Assembly (NCBI GenBank): GCA_015501075.1 | Contig: JADNYJ010000198.1 | Span: forward strand, 1-64,000 | Length of the DNA stretch: 64,000 nucleotides | Source of the DNA: Gymnopilus junonius | Lineage: Eukaryota; Basidiomycota; Agaricomycetes; Agaricales; Galerinaceae | Direction of reading: 5' to 3' | Shown here: positions 45,472-57,707 of the stretch, piece by piece | How positions within the stretch are numbered: position 1 is the stretch's first letter | How the letters are laid out: each line of letters begins with the position of its first letter | Notes under the pieces: generated by a model | Database searches by the model: none | What the model was told of the DNA's origin: nothing | The model's input: only the letters and a program-made list of their open reading frames with translations | Made by a program: the position numbers and the translations under genes

Positions 45472-46494
45472 TCAAACTTGAGGATAAGGACTCGTCGTGG
45501 CACTGGTGGGCGTGCTCATCATTGGCTGATTGACGCTAGCATAGTTGGGATTTGGGGTGGAAGCGGGCGAGGGCGAGGCAATTGGATTCGGCGTGGGAGG
45601 GTATTGAGGAGCAAAGTTCGCGTCTGCCTTGTTCTCGACATCACCCATGGAGGGTTGGGGCGCGACTTGGGCTGGGGTGTCAAACTCGACTTGCATGATG
45701 TAGATCGTCCAGATATTCGCATTTCCACGCGTGGTTTGCGTGACGATGATATAGGTCAAGATGATGTTGTATGCGAATACTTCACGAGAAGATGGTCAGT
45801 TGAATACCAGATAAAAGCGTTGGAAAGGAAGTAAGACTTACGGACGATCCAAGCAAGGAACCCGAATGCTTCGAGGGCCTGGACTTCGCGGCATAGAGTC
45901 CCAAGTTGGTTGTCTGGATTGCAATGGATGGTATGTCGTAAGGAAAGGAGGCCAGTAAACTGGCAGTGGTTAACGTACCGAATCTATCAATGCCATTACA
46001 ATTCGTGTTCCCGAAATATTAGCGGCAGAACCACCAACTGCAAGCCACAAAATCCAGAGGATCCCTGAAGATAATGCAAACACCCGTCAGAAAACATAAC
46101 AAAATTTCGCGACAACGAAATGCGCACATGTCCAACCAAACTCGGAAGCGACCATGGAAGGAATGGCACCAGTGCGCCTGAAGGAAAGGAAGAGCCTGCA
46201 GAAAAAGAGGAAAACTATAGTTTAACGAAAACGGACCACTGGAACTGGCGTACATGACTGGGAGAGTGCAAATGGTGAGAATGGCGGTCGCTATGGCGAG
46301 AGCGGCGAACGAGAAAAATCCATTGAGCTTAGTCGTCGTCCAATTCGTGATGGCTGCTCCCAGGGCAAGCTCAAGGACCGCGAAGACTGTGACCGTCACT
46401 AGTTTCGTGAAGCAATGATTAGCAAGAACATAAGAGTTCAGCGCAGTCTTCACGCACCAAAGACTGCCGCACGAACGAGGGTAAAGCTGACCAT
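45472..46494 (-). CDS. MARVEL-like four-helix membrane protein
   Basis: ATG at 46494 (MVSFTLVRAAVF) with short exons leading to a TGA at 45472. Four hydrophobic helices can be read. They are VTVTVFAVLELALGAAI, FFSFAALAIATAILTICTL, WILWILWLAVGGSAA and FGFLAWIVLTYIIV. Between helices 3 and 4 lies DNQLGTLCREVQALEAF, the Cys/Gln loop common in fungal MARVEL proteins. The C-terminal cytosolic tail is Pro-, Asn- and Ser-rich (PQYPPTPNPIASPSPASTP). Such proteins sit in the plasma membrane and help organise membrane domains. Exon ends around 46190-46260 were not fixed with certainty. Confidence 0.75.
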
Positions 46495-47790
46495 GTTGGA
46501 TTGTTTGACTCTTCTGCAACGAGGGAGAAGGAACGTGGGCAGTGGCTGGTTGACATCCCGGTTTCGCCTTTTGTAGTGGTAATTTGAACTTGGCAGTGAA
46601 TTGATGGCGATCAGGGCCACTTCATTTACGGAAAGGAACCTGCCAGTGATCATGAGCCATTGACGTTAGCTCGTGTTCCTGAATGCTGTTGCTAACTTGT
46701 CGAGAAAATAACAGAACCGTAGCAGGGTTTTGCACAGGATTTTTAATTGCTGGAAAGAAAAAAGAGTGCACAAAACTTCAATTGAACCCACTTTTCAGTT
46801 CATCAATCCCAGGACTTTATCACTTTATCATCGCCGAGGGAACAGTCTTCACATTAGAGGTTATTTGCAACTTCTGAACGAACGAAAAATATGCCCTCGT
46901 AAGGCAAAGAGTGGGGCCTTCAGCCAATCAGAGACCTGGTAGGCTCCACTTTTTCGCTTGAACGGAATTTGCAAATAACCTCTATTGCGAGATAACGGTA
47001 ACAATGCATAGACACTTCAGGAAGTTCTTTGTATTAGGTTTGGAACGTGGTTGAAAGTCGAGCTGTGAAATCAAATGATCATAGGATAGGATAAATGTGT
47101 TATATTTGTTAGCTTACCTTGCAAGGATCCTGATAATCAGGCATGCAGATATATCCATTGTGGTGATATCCACTGCGTCAACCTGAAAGCTGACAGTGAT
47201 CAAGCTATTGCATTTGACAAGAATCTTTGACAGCAGTGGCACAAATTTCTAATAAAGCGGACAGCCGTGCATCGCCATCATCACGTCCCGCACCTGACGG
47301 AATTTAGAGGGGTGCCTATCACCTGGGTAATGGCGAATAGCTTTCTTAGCCTTGGAGTCGTGGGATACTTGGGTCGTTGGTCTTGTGAAAACTGGCCCTG
47401 GTCATGAGAACATTAATATTATTCTTTGCGGTAGAGAGCCAAGACTTCCGGCTCTATTCCGTCGCGACGCTCGGGGATGATTGACAAAAGATGAATGATG
47501 GTTACAATCAGGCTTGCTTCATCCAGCGAGCGCCTATTTTAGACGTCAAAAATTAGCCATAGAGCCACACGTATCACCAGAGAGCGTGTGATCAATACTT
47601 AGAGATTTTAACTTAGCAGGGAATCTTCTTGGAGCCTTCGATCACCTGGTGGAAATGGTTCGCACTCGGCGGAAGTCGACATCAAAATCGTGTATTATTA
47701 GACGAAAGGACAGCTCCCGCCTTAAAGACATAGGTCAACGCGCAAAAATAGAAGTGGCGTCCTTGGAAGTGAGCAAGTCACATTACGGAC
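46495..47790. other. intergenic with short inverted repeat
   Basis: 1.3 kb between the MARVEL-like start and the GMC gene stop. Apart from the inverted repeat at 46855-46984, nothing recognisable. Confidence 0.45.
46855..46984. repeat. perfect 16-bp inverted repeat, 98-bp spacer
   Basis: tagaggttatttgcaa at 46855-46870 is the exact reverse complement of 46969-46984. The 130-bp unit could be a tiny non-autonomous element or a hairpin-forming regulatory region upstream of the MARVEL-like gene. No target duplication was identified. Confidence 0.6.
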
Positions 47791-50005
47791 TTAGATCCTC
47801 CAGGAAGCCTTTATCAAATCGGCGGCACGCTCAGCAAAGGCGTAGGTAGGTGCCTGGGTGTGTCCAGCAGGGAGAAGAGGCTAGACAAGACATGAGTATG
47901 TAATTACCAACAGAAGAATGTCAGAACTCACGAGCACAGAAGCATCCACAATCCTCAAACCAGCAACAGCCTTGACTGTCAAGTCTGGATCTACAACTCC
48001 GAAACCAGCGTTCTTGGGAGTCATAGCCGCTGTGCCTATAGGATGGAATATTGTCCCTGCTGCAGTACGCAGAAACGCTTCAATCTCGTCATCCGTCGTA
48101 GCATTGCTTAGAGGGGCAATGATGTAGTTTTTCCAAGCAGGGGCGGCAGCGAACCTGTGCGCGGCTTTGACACCTTCTCGCAGGGCGGCAATGTCAAATG
48201 CGGAGGCGAGCAAGTTGGGTTGTATGAGAGGCGGAGCGAAAGGATTGCTCGAGTTGATGGTGACAAATCCACCTGGGATATAGGGTTCAGAAAAAGGATG
48301 CTGGTACATCGTAAGGAATTGCTTACGAGAGGTTGGCGTCAACAAGACAGCATTGATTGTGAGGAAATTGCCAGACGCCGGGAATGGAGGGCGAGCAATG
48401 CCATTCTGAATCACGTTTTTAGCCTTATTTCATCGACAATTGTAAAAGTAGGAATAACATACACCAATTAGAAACTCAAAATGTGGGGTGTTTGGGCCAG
48501 CAGCAGGGTCTGGTTGACCTTGCAATAGAGAAGAATTGGGAGGCAACCTAGTCCACCCAACGTTGTTGATAGTCCCACTTGCAAAAACGCCCGTGCGAGT
48601 CTTCTCCCAGAGGGTGAGGTCATCTTGGCTTGCTGTTGCATTTCTGGTGAACGCCTCAAAAGTATCAGTCGAATTTACGGTCCACTGCACCGCAACGAGA
48701 GGATGGTCAGACAAGTTGCGACCAACAGAAGGATTGTCAACGATTGTTTTTATGCCAAGCGCGACAGAATCTCGTGGTCGCCTATGCCCGAATTCATCAA
48801 AATCTGAGGGGTTCCGATGCTTCCAGCAGAAAGGATAATTTCCTTTCGTGCAGTAACCTTTGTTAAAGACTTGCTGCCACTTGACAGGAATTCGACGGTA
48901 TGGAAAAGAGGTTGGCCGCCTTGTTTTCCCGTGGTCAGGAGCCTTGAAACCTGGGCATTAAGGAGGACGTGTAAGTTCTTCCTGGAAGCAAAATTTGCGG
49001 CCAGGTAAGAAGTACGCGAGCTGCTCCTCGCTCCATTTTCAATCGTATATTGCACAAAACCTTTCCTTCAGAATTAGGATCTTGTCGATCATGTAGATTC
49101 ACAGCAACATACCAACACCAACTGGACTTCCGGAATTATAATCAACGTTGAATGGGAATTCAGCCAGTTGTTGCGTTGTCTCAATGACTCGGCTGTCGAT
49201 GGGCTGAGGGAATCCATACAAGCTGACTCCGTTAATGCCATCGAAACCGTGCACGGCAGGATTGAATTGGCCAGTAGTATTATGGTGGTCAGCAGGCGGC
49301 GAAAATCTCTCATTCTTTGCAAATTTCAGAAAAGTAAGAGTTTTGAAAACTAGGACACAACGAACCTTCTTGAAGTAAGGTTGAAGAGCATTCCAATTCC
49401 ATTTTGGATCACCAGACAACCGCGCATATCTGTCGAAATCATCCGAAGAACCGCGAGAGTATATGACAAAGTCTATCAGGGAAATAGATCGATTTTAAGA
49501 TTCTGGGTTAGGGGTTAACGACCATCGACTTACTGACGGAGCTACTTCCTCCCAGCGTATGGCCCCTGGGGTAAGGAGTTGACCTGTTGTTCAGCCCAGG
49601 TTGTGCGAGAGTCGTGTAGTTCCAATCAACAATGCTATTAGGCGTTGCGCGCGTGCAGAAGAAAGGGACTGAAACGTTCAAGTCTGAGTCTGGCCTGATG
49701 TCGCATCAGAACGTCAGAGTAACGCAAGTGTCATCCTTTGGAAGAGCTTACAGTCCCCCAGCTTCCAACACCAAAACAGAAACAGCAGGGTTTTCTGTCA
49801 GTCGATTAGCAACGACATTTCCGGCTGTACCGCCTATTTTAAGATTGTCAGCTCCTTTCTCGCATGTAGGACGCACGTACTCACCTCCAACTATAACAAA
49901 GTCGTACGTAAGTCCAGGCAAGTCGTGGACCGAAGTAACGATGACAGCTAAAGCTGAACGGCTTAAGACAACCAAGATGAAAATCAATGACAAGGACCGC
50001 ATCAT
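47791..50005 (-). CDS. GMC oxidoreductase, aryl-alcohol oxidase-like, secreted
   Basis: ATG at 50005 with a signal peptide (MMRSLSLIFILVVLSRSALA); stop TAA at 47791; about 590 aa. Key parts: FAD-binding DFVIVGG/GTAGNVVANRL with VLVLEAGG; the GMC signature around YPRGHTLGGSSSV; a second signature SAGSIGTPQILMNSGIG; substrate-side FNPAVHGFDG; the catalytic His in FHPIGTAAM; and the second His in LPAGHTQAPTYAFAERAADL on the last exon. Secreted aryl-alcohol oxidases feed H2O2 to peroxidases in wood or litter decay. At about 48755 (gcc run on the plus strand) one base is missing before a conserved GIKTIVDNPSVGRNLSDHP. The gene is otherwise intact. Glucose or methanol oxidase roles are less likely given the PAGHTQ motif. 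Confidence 0.92.
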
Positions 50006-50799
50006 CTTCGCTGAAGGATAGTCGTGTCAAGGCATCAATTTATGTGCTCGGACTTTGAGTCATTACGGCGTGCATAAAGTCCGCCATCTGGGGTGTTCAT
50101 CACGCGAAGCCAAAGGTGACAGGGCGGGCCGAGGCATTTTCACGAATGTAAACAGTGCAAGGATTGGGCCAAGAGATTAATGAAATTTCCTAGTGGATTT
50201 AGATAGCCATAGGATGTTGGGATAGTGTGGAGCCTGCCTCAGGTTTATGCCCAGCAAGGGTTAAAATTTTCAAGGCTCGTCGTTGTCGGTGGCTCTTTCT
50301 TGGGTTCACATCAATTTTGTGTCGCTGGCCAACTTTTGAATAAAAAAGGATTATAAATACTCCAAATCAGTAAACTGGAACAGCCTGCGGCGCACCTAGC
50401 AGTTTGTGAGCCCGATGGCCGAGCTGCGAACAACATTGACTCCCCCTTCGAAAGGTTCAAAAAGTAGAGGGAGCTACACGCCCAATCATAGACTCAGTGT
50501 AAGAGGATATTCTTGGAGTTGAAGTTCTGCACATGCATTTAAAATCCACACAAGTCAAAGCTTTGAGGCGAAGATTGAATTGAGGGAACAAGTCGAAAAG
50601 GGGGATAGAAGACACCGGTTGCTGCTCATCACAGCCCTCGACTTCGTTGAATGTTGTGGACGTTGTCAGACGTTGTCAGAGAGGAACAGAAAGTGGCGGC
50701 CTTCGGATTCGGCTACAAGAACCGACTACTCGGAGTAGGTCACGAGGATCTGTGCCTGACCGTTGCGTTCTGTGACTGTGACGTGGCGAGAGCGCATTT
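50006..50799. other. intergenic, promoter of GMC oxidase
   Basis: 794 bp with no coding pattern. A short tandem (gttgtcagacgttgtcaga) lies at about 50662-50680 close to the start of the palindrome. Confidence 0.4.
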
Positions 50800-52401
50800 C
50801 AGCATTTTTCACCGAACTTCAAAATTACAGGTTTCAACAGGTGTAAAAGGCATCGAAAGCCGGAAAGCTGAAACTGTTCAGAAGGTTCCGTATTTCGAGA
50901 GTCCGCCCCTCCGCACAGTCCGCACGTCCGCACTTGGTTGCTTACACAACAATCACGCCTGCCGCACCACACCCATAATTCCATTGCCCCCGAGTCTCTC
51001 ATCCTCCCTATTTACTATCCAAGACAGCTTTAATATGTAAATGGCATATGTATATATATTATAATTTATCTGTTCCTATAAGTTGGAAATCAAAATGAAA
51101 ACTGAAGTGCGAATGTTAATGCGGCGCGCATTTGAGAAAAAAAAGGGTCTTATACCGATAATTTCAAGGTGATACATGTATTACCGTGGGCGATGGGGCA
51201 CAAAAATATGGATCAAATGCATTTTTGTTCTGCCATCCCACCCTGATGCTCCAGACAGATGCATCGCTGGAGGCCGTTGAGTGCAGTTCTGCCCGCTCAG
51301 TTGCAACCTGAGATCAATGTTGACAAACCGTCACAAGCCTTTCAAAAATTCTTGCTTAATTAATATATTTATATAATACCGGCACCTGCCAAAAAACCAC
51401 AAAGGCGGGCAAAAGACACCCACAAAATCTCTTGTATTTTGCGGTCAAAACGCAGGCGATGCGTCGAGGACAGGGTGACGCGCTAATCACGAGAGGTGAC
51501 AGCCACGATCGTCACCTCCACTTTGGGATATTTGTCAGCCTCGTGCGGACGTGCAGACGGGCGCAGAAGGTTCCGAATTTCGAGCTCCGCTCGTCTGCAC
51601 GTCCGCACGAGGCTGACAAATATCCCAAAGTGGAGGTGACGATCGTGGCTGTCACCTCTCGTGATTAGCGCGTCACCCTGTCCTCGACGCATCGCCTGCG
51701 TTTTGACCGCAAAATACAAGAGATTTTGTGGGTGTCTTTTGCCCGCCTTTGTGGTTTTTTGGCAGGTGCCGGTATTATATAAATATATTAATTAAGCAAG
51801 AATTTTTGAAAGGCTTGTGACGGTTTGTCAACATTGATCTCAGGTTGCAACTGAGCGGGCAGAACTGCACTCAACGGCCTCCAGCGATGCATCTGTCTGG
51901 AGCATCAGGGTGGGATGGCAGAACAAAAATGCATTTGATCCATATTTTTGTGCCCCATCGCCCACGGTAATACATGTATCACCTTGAAATTATCGGTATA
52001 AGACCCTTTTTTTTCTCAAATGCGCGCCGCATTAACATTCGCACTTCAGTTTTCATTTTGATTTCCAACTTATAGGAACAGATAAATTATAAATTATATA
52101 TATATGCTATTTACATATTAAAGCTGTCTTGGATACTAAATAGGGAGGACGAGAGACTCTGGGGGCAATGAAGTTATGGGTGTGGCGCGGCAGGCGTGAT
52201 TGTTGTGTAAGCAACCAAGTGCGGACGTGCGGACGTGCGGACTGTGCGGAGGGGCGGACTCTCGAAATACGGAACGTCCTCGACGGGCGGAGGGGCGGAC
52301 TCTCGAAATTCGGAACCTTCTGAACAGTTTCAGCTTTCCGGCTTTCGATGCCTTTTACACCTGTTGAAACCTGTAATTTTGAAGTTCGGTGAAAAATGCT
52401 G
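50800..52401. repeat. 1.6-kb palindrome, foldback-type element
   Basis: Left arm 50800-51559 and right arm 51592-52401 are reverse complements around a 32-bp loop (51560-51591). The inner 500-600 bp seems identical. The outer part differs by single bases, an AT-rich length change near 51050/52095 and about 40 extra bases in the right arm (around 52274-52315). No gene is encoded; the matching frames on both strands are by-products of the symmetry. The termini read agcatttttcaccgaac on both sides. GC-rich motif clusters (gtgcgga repeats, and ttccgaatttcgag-like) occur at both arm ends and the centre. Candidates are a foldback transposon, two copies of a MITE head to head, or an assembly palindrome. 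Confidence 0.85.
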
Positions 52402-53616
52402 GCAAGCGCTATGTAATTCGAAAGTTCAAGGCGACTCAGCACCTGCGATCCTGCTCCCTAGATAAAAGAAGACCTTCAACGCCTAATTATTGATATGGCA
52501 AATGACTATGAGCTGCTTCCTCCTCTTAACTTGCTTTTAGACTCTAGAGCTATCTGTTCTTCCACATATTGGGATTTTCAGGATCCACGGACAAGAGGCG
52601 AAGGAATTGTTCTATGTATAATGGGTTCCAGTTTATAGACACAAGGGCAGTCATACTCATGCGTAGGTCCTCGGGTGCTCTTCAATGGATTGTGACTAAT
52701 TTCTTGCCTGGAACGTCCAGTCTGCCGCAATTAAAGCTTGCTGCAATTCTGCTGTTCGGAATGATGCAGAAGAACGCCCTGGTTTTGAACACACTTTAGA
52801 AATGAACCCGAGAGAACGCGAACCACTCATATCCGAAGGCGAATAAATACCCGAGGAGTCACCCTTCCATCATCCCAGTCATTTAACCACCTTTCTGGCG
52901 CCGGGAGTCTTTGAACTGTCATTCACCGCGGAAGTGAGCAGTAGAAGGATTGGCTGGGAAAGGAGGCACCAAAGACAAGGTGGGCCACAAATCGAAGAGC
53001 GCTCTGTCGGGGTGACGTTGCTATCAGGCAAGTATTCAAAACTAGAGCTTTTTGTGCTGATAAAGGACACCTCATTGTTATTGATGTTTCCTTTGATATA
53101 GTAATGTTTTGCGATCGATACCACCCAGCAGTCCATATAGTTTAAAAAATAGATGCGAACGAACAGGTGTTGGTTTTACAATTTAAATGAGTGCAATACG
53201 AATCCGGCGGCACCGGCGAAGACATCGTGTCAGCCATGAGGCGCACAGTCTTACGTGAGCATCTTGGCGTCCCTTCGTTGATGGCGAATCGCGATGCTGC
53301 CTTCAACGCCTTGATTTTATACTTATTACTTTTTCTCCGCCGCCACTCTCGCGCCCTTGGGTTCCTCGTTATCCGCCCTTCTTGTCTCTCGCTATCGCCA
53401 CCAGCTATTCAGCTGTCCCACATTCGTTTTATATTCGACAACCTTCGATTCTTCTCTTTCCTTGTTACTACGGTCCGCCCCCTCTACCGACACACGTAGT
53501 CAACACCAGCACCGTCTTAACCCTTCTCACCTGTAACATCGAAGCGTTCTTCCTTCTTTGCAGATCCCGAAGCTTTCTTTAAATCGTTATTATACGACGT
53601 CTTCTCCGTTTAGATA
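52402..53616. other. intergenic
   Basis: 1.2 kb right of the palindrome. Pyrimidine-rich sequence with several ctt/tcc tracts at 53330-53610 looks like the promoter and leader of the next gene, as is usual for fungal genes. Nothing else recognised. Confidence 0.45.
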
Positions 53617-54366
53617 ATGTCTTATCAAGGTGTGTCCTGACAGTTCACTGAAGGCTTTGTACTGGAACTCATCGCCTACAAAGGTCCTCGCGTGCATCGC
53701 TTGCCTCGTCGTACAGACTTCAAGCTGATCCCTGCACCTCTTGGTAAGTCGTCTCTCAGTACGATATCCAACACCGACGTTAACTCAGTCGACATCCTGG
53801 TAGACCTGTCTTTACCCCTCGTCACCGAAAAATCACCCCTTCCTGCTATCATTGTTACGCCGTCTTCTCCTTCTTCTACCCGCGACTTTTCCATTGCGTT
53901 CCTCGCTACGCCTCCCAAGCCCACCCTCCGTCAACGCATCCTTTCCTTGACTTCGTTCAAGTCCAAGGTGTTGGCGTCAACCTCCTCAGCATCATCGTCC
54001 GCTAGCTTCCGGCCTCAGGTCCATTATTTTCGTCCTCATCGTATTTTTCATCATGATGTGCCACCTCGTGTTCTCTCATGGCCTCGCCACACGAGCTCCT
54101 CACATGGATTTGCCACTGCTGCTGAGACAGGCGAGGTATACATGCATTCTTCCCGCTTCAGGAGGTCCGATAGGATGGTTAGATGGGTTCCGTTCCTTGT
54201 TTGGCAGAGAGGCTACCGGCAGCGCCCCTCTAGGACAACCTTACCCTCTTTAATCTTCGTCGAGCGAAGAGGTATCGTCACAGCTCCCTGCTGTTTCATT
54301 TATATCCGGGTATCACGGTTAAGAGTGGGATTAGGCGGGTTAGTGGTTGATGGTGATTTCGTTTGA
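53617..54366 (+). CDS. hypothetical Ser/Pro-rich protein
   Basis: ATG at 53617 with a 13-nt first exon (MSYQ) and a gtgtgt...aaag intron to GPRVHRLPRRTDFKLIPAPL at 53684. The frame then runs to a TGA at 54366, about 230 aa. It is rich in Ser, Thr and Pro (STSSASSSASFRPQ) with basic patches and no known domain. After about 54040 the composition becomes Arg- and Phe-rich and less natural, while another frame (LPASGGPIGWLDGFRSLF) looks better. A missed frame shift or intron is therefore possible. The pyrimidine-rich leader just upstream supports a transcribed gene. Confidence 0.5.
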
Positions 54367-55215
54367 CTCCTTGCACTATTCTTTACTTCGACTCCGTCTC
54401 ACCCTGCAGTTGCGTTCTTTTTGAGGGTATAGTGCAGGCTAGACGACGTTGATGTTTATGGTATTCCTTTATTCATTGATTTTTTGTTGCACAGCATTTT
54501 AAGGAATTCGAGTCATTTCTGCATAATTTATTGGTTGATTTGTATATAAACGGGCTCTATTTACTTAGCGTATTCGTTCTGCCTTTCTACCTGGCTCAGA
54601 AGTCAGTATAATTGTAATTTGGAATGCCACTGCAGGCTGTCCAAAGCATGATTTGGGACTACCCAAGGTTAGTGCTTCATGTATGAAGGCGGAAGCTTTG
54701 CTTTAGAGCCCCTATGGATTGCAGTGAACTGTCCGGATCGATACCTCGAACTTCACAGAAGAAGAGTTGGAAAGAAGAGGGAAGAAATCGTGAATATAGT
54801 CCTCATTGATAGGAAAAATGAGGGCCCTTCGTTAGATTGCTCTCGAATATATGGGAACTATAGGTGACAAGTGTCAGCTTCAAATGGACCAGCTAAAGAT
54901 TCACCAACAACGATGAATCAGTGCTTCATCAAGTGCTACTGGTAACTGTTCCGTGGAGTTTCATGATGTGACGAAGGGCCTCTTCGTCAGGCCTATGTAT
55001 CAGTTCAGGCGCCATTTCTATGTCGATGGTTACATATCTTAACATGAGGGGAGACGGGAGACTTTGCAGAAGAAAGGAGGTGCCTAAGTGATTCCAAAGT
55101 CACTGGGCTCCTGCGTACAAGGAAAAAACGGTGAGTGGCGAACTTCAGATGCTACAAGTTCGACAAGGCTACTCAAGTAAATCCTATCAGTGGAAGAGCC
55201 AAGTCTGTATTAACA
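54367..55215. other. no gene recognised
   Basis: About 850 bp, AT-rich, with only short frames. Probably 3' UTR and spacer. Confidence 0.4.
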
Positions 55216-55871
55216 CTAAATAAAATTTTCATTAATAAACAATCCTGCTCTGAAAACTACCAACATACCGAAGGATATGTCCTTGATTTCAAGGGTATAC
55301 AAAGTGGAAGCAAAAAATTCGATAAATTTCCAAAGGAGACCTGGTGAAGCCAGGCCGGTGTGTAACGTGGTAGCCAAAGTGCCAAGGCTTGGCAAACGCT
55401 GCGAAGGAAGTGGAGAAGATGTCGGAGAAAACAATGCTATAAAATCTAATGCAATGAAGATGTCCAACTTTTCAACCCTTTCCAGGCTTTCCAAAGGCTT
55501 GTCAAAGAGCGGAGGGGTAATTCCACTTAATACGCCTTAAACCAAATACAATATAGTTGAGTCCTAATTCGCAGATGCGGTTGGCAACCCCTTTCAGCAA
55601 AAACGAAGGACATGTCCACGTTGTGAATATTGACCAAGCGCAAGGTCTTCAAGGACGGGAGGCCGCGAATCGTATAGAGAAGTGGCCTTGCAGAATCGCT
55701 TATGTGAATCCACTGTAACGACTCGTCAATGTCGCACTCTATTGCAAGTCTTTCCAATGTCGAAGAATGGCTGAGAAGTTCCAGGACCTTAATATAAGCA
55801 GATGGTTGTCCCATGGTCGAAATTAGGAAGGACCGGACACTGAATTGACATTGGAAATGGCAAGTTGACAA
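55216..55871 (-). pseudogene. F-box/LRR gene fragment
   Basis: Minus-strand pieces in two frames. 55871-55527 contains LSHSSTLERLAIECDIDESL and LPSLKTLRLVNIHNVDMSFV. 55494-55216 contains LERVEKLDIFIALDFIALFS and FFASTLYTLEIKDISF. These are the irregular leucine-rich strands of mushroom F-box proteins; SLKTLRLVNIHN resembles the LQSLRLINIRSLP of the damaged F-box gene at 25739. No F-box, start codon or upstream exon was found, so only the LRR part survives here. The frame change near 55510 could be an unmodelled intron. Confidence 0.5.
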
Positions 55872-56093
55872 TTGAAAACGATGACGTCGAAGGTCGACGC
55901 AACATCCTCACGTGCGCATTGAACGAACGCCGGTTGAAATTGAATTCGAATTCAGATATACACAAAGAAAGGCTGATCGATCACCATTGGCATCTACCCC
56001 TTCTCCGAGTCGGTGAGAGCTCTCAGTTGGTCTACAGCGCCCCGAGATTGACCATTTAATTTGTTCTAGAACGCCACGATCTACTAGTACACC

Positions 56094-57707
56094 ATGAAGT
56101 GCTTGACCTCTGAATCCAACTCATCAGCTTGTCCACTGATACTACCGCAAGAAATCGTGGATCTCATCATCGATGCGGTAGCGTATTCCTTCTTTTTGGA
56201 TGAAGATATTACTAGGGCTCTCCTACTTTGTTCGCTGGTTCGCAAGCCCTTTCATCACGCAGCGCGAAGGCACCTATTTTCCAATATCCGATTTGTTATG
56301 GACGATTATGCCAACGAAAGAGCAACCAACCTTAGGCGAGTTTTGACACATAAATCTAACGAGGACTTGCTTTTGCGTGTTCGTTCTGTGGCACTCGTCC
56401 CAGAGCGCTATGATGGACCACTGAACCAACGGATATTGCGAAGCCGTAAAGAGGGACAAGGAGGACTTTCGAACTTGCATAAGACTCTCGATCCAACGGC
56501 CGAAACTAGTTCGGAAGAACGTGGTCTGGTTGAACTCCTCAGGATTCTAAGCAACACGAAATTGGAAAATCTATCGATTTGCTATCATCAAGGAGGGCTC
56601 ATCGCTTGACATTCAGTGTGTAGTGCACCCAGCGCATTCCTCCAGCCGGCTTTGAAGCAAATGTGCTTTAACCACCATCTCACTTCCCTTCACCTCATGA
56701 ACCTCCTTTTTGTGCCTACCTCAGTTATCTACGCTGCATTTAGGTTACCTAACCTACGTGACCTCAGCATTCGCAGCATAACAGTTTCTTACGGCATTTC
56801 TGATATAAGCACAACACAATCGCTTGCGGAATTGACGAGATTGGAGTTGAGGGGCATCTATTATGCTGCCGTGTTTGATGGTTTATTGCTGCCTTCTCTA
56901 TCCAGTCCATTAACTTGGTCGCCACAAGACCCACCAATAAATTTTTCGTGTCTGAAAATGTTGGTGGTATCCCTATCGAAATATGCCGATGAGTTGAACA
57001 TCATGTGGAACCTTATTCAATGTGTCGCACCTTCCCTAGAGAGTCTCGTATTAGAAGACTACACTAGTCATGGTAAATTGTCCTGTTTTTCTTGCATTAA
57101 AATTCTGACCACGTTTCGTAGGCGCCGAAGGATTGTACTATTTCGACTTGGCCTTCTCTCCTCCTTACGCAAATTCAAATTCAACACGGTCTTTAATCAC
57201 TCAATACCCGCGATTACCAAGCAGCAGGTTCTAACACATCTACTAAACTCGGCCACTCCCTCCATGAGTATTGAGACTCTAGAAATTCATTTTTCAGTCC
57301 AAATCCCTGATCGCTTTGAAGACGAATACTTAATATCTGAACTGCCTGGAGTTGCGTCAGAATGGCGCATTTTAGATCAGGTACTTTCAAGCGAGAAGTT
57401 CAAGTTCTTGAGGGAGGTCAAAGTCAGCGTGGATATCTTTTATCAGGACGCCATTTTGGATTCACCCCGGTTTCGCACCGAGCAGGTGGGATCTCTTGCT
57501 CAAACTTTCTTGCCCACTGTGACGGAGTCTCCATCTATTGATCTTCAACTTTATATTCAATCAGTCATTTTACCCTATCCGATGGGCCTTTACCTTCATT
57601 CTTTTAACATTAGTCTGGATCCAATATTAATAGTGCTAGCTAAGAAGTGCACAATTTATAAACCAGAAATTATAACACGCAAGCAGAGCCAAAATTCTGG
57701 TAGCTGA
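56094..57707 (+). CDS. F-box/LRR protein with in-frame stop
   Basis: ATG at 56094 (MKCLTSESNSSACPL). The F-box is ILPQEIVDLIIDAVAYSF ... RALLLCSLVRKPFHHAARRH, followed by HLFSNIRFVM and LLRVRSVALVPERYDG. LRR strands follow: LTSLHLMNLLFVPTSVIYAA, LPNLRDLSIRSITV, LAELTRLELRGIYY. A TGA at 56607 interrupts the frame, but the same frame continues cleanly for 360 codons to 57707. A likely intron at 57074-57121 (gtaaat...cgtag) joins to GLYYFDL. The frame then needs one extra base near 57150 to continue LLSSLRKFKF. It is either a nonsense-mutated paralogue of the F-box gene at 25739 or a gene with assembly errors. SCF substrate recruitment would be its role. Confidence 0.65.

Noticed and set aside
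51432..51719. Two identical 78-aa frames on opposite strands (51432-51668 plus, 51483-51719 minus)
   Set aside because: They are the two arms of the palindrome read outward-in. The peptide crosses the loop and has no family or splice context.
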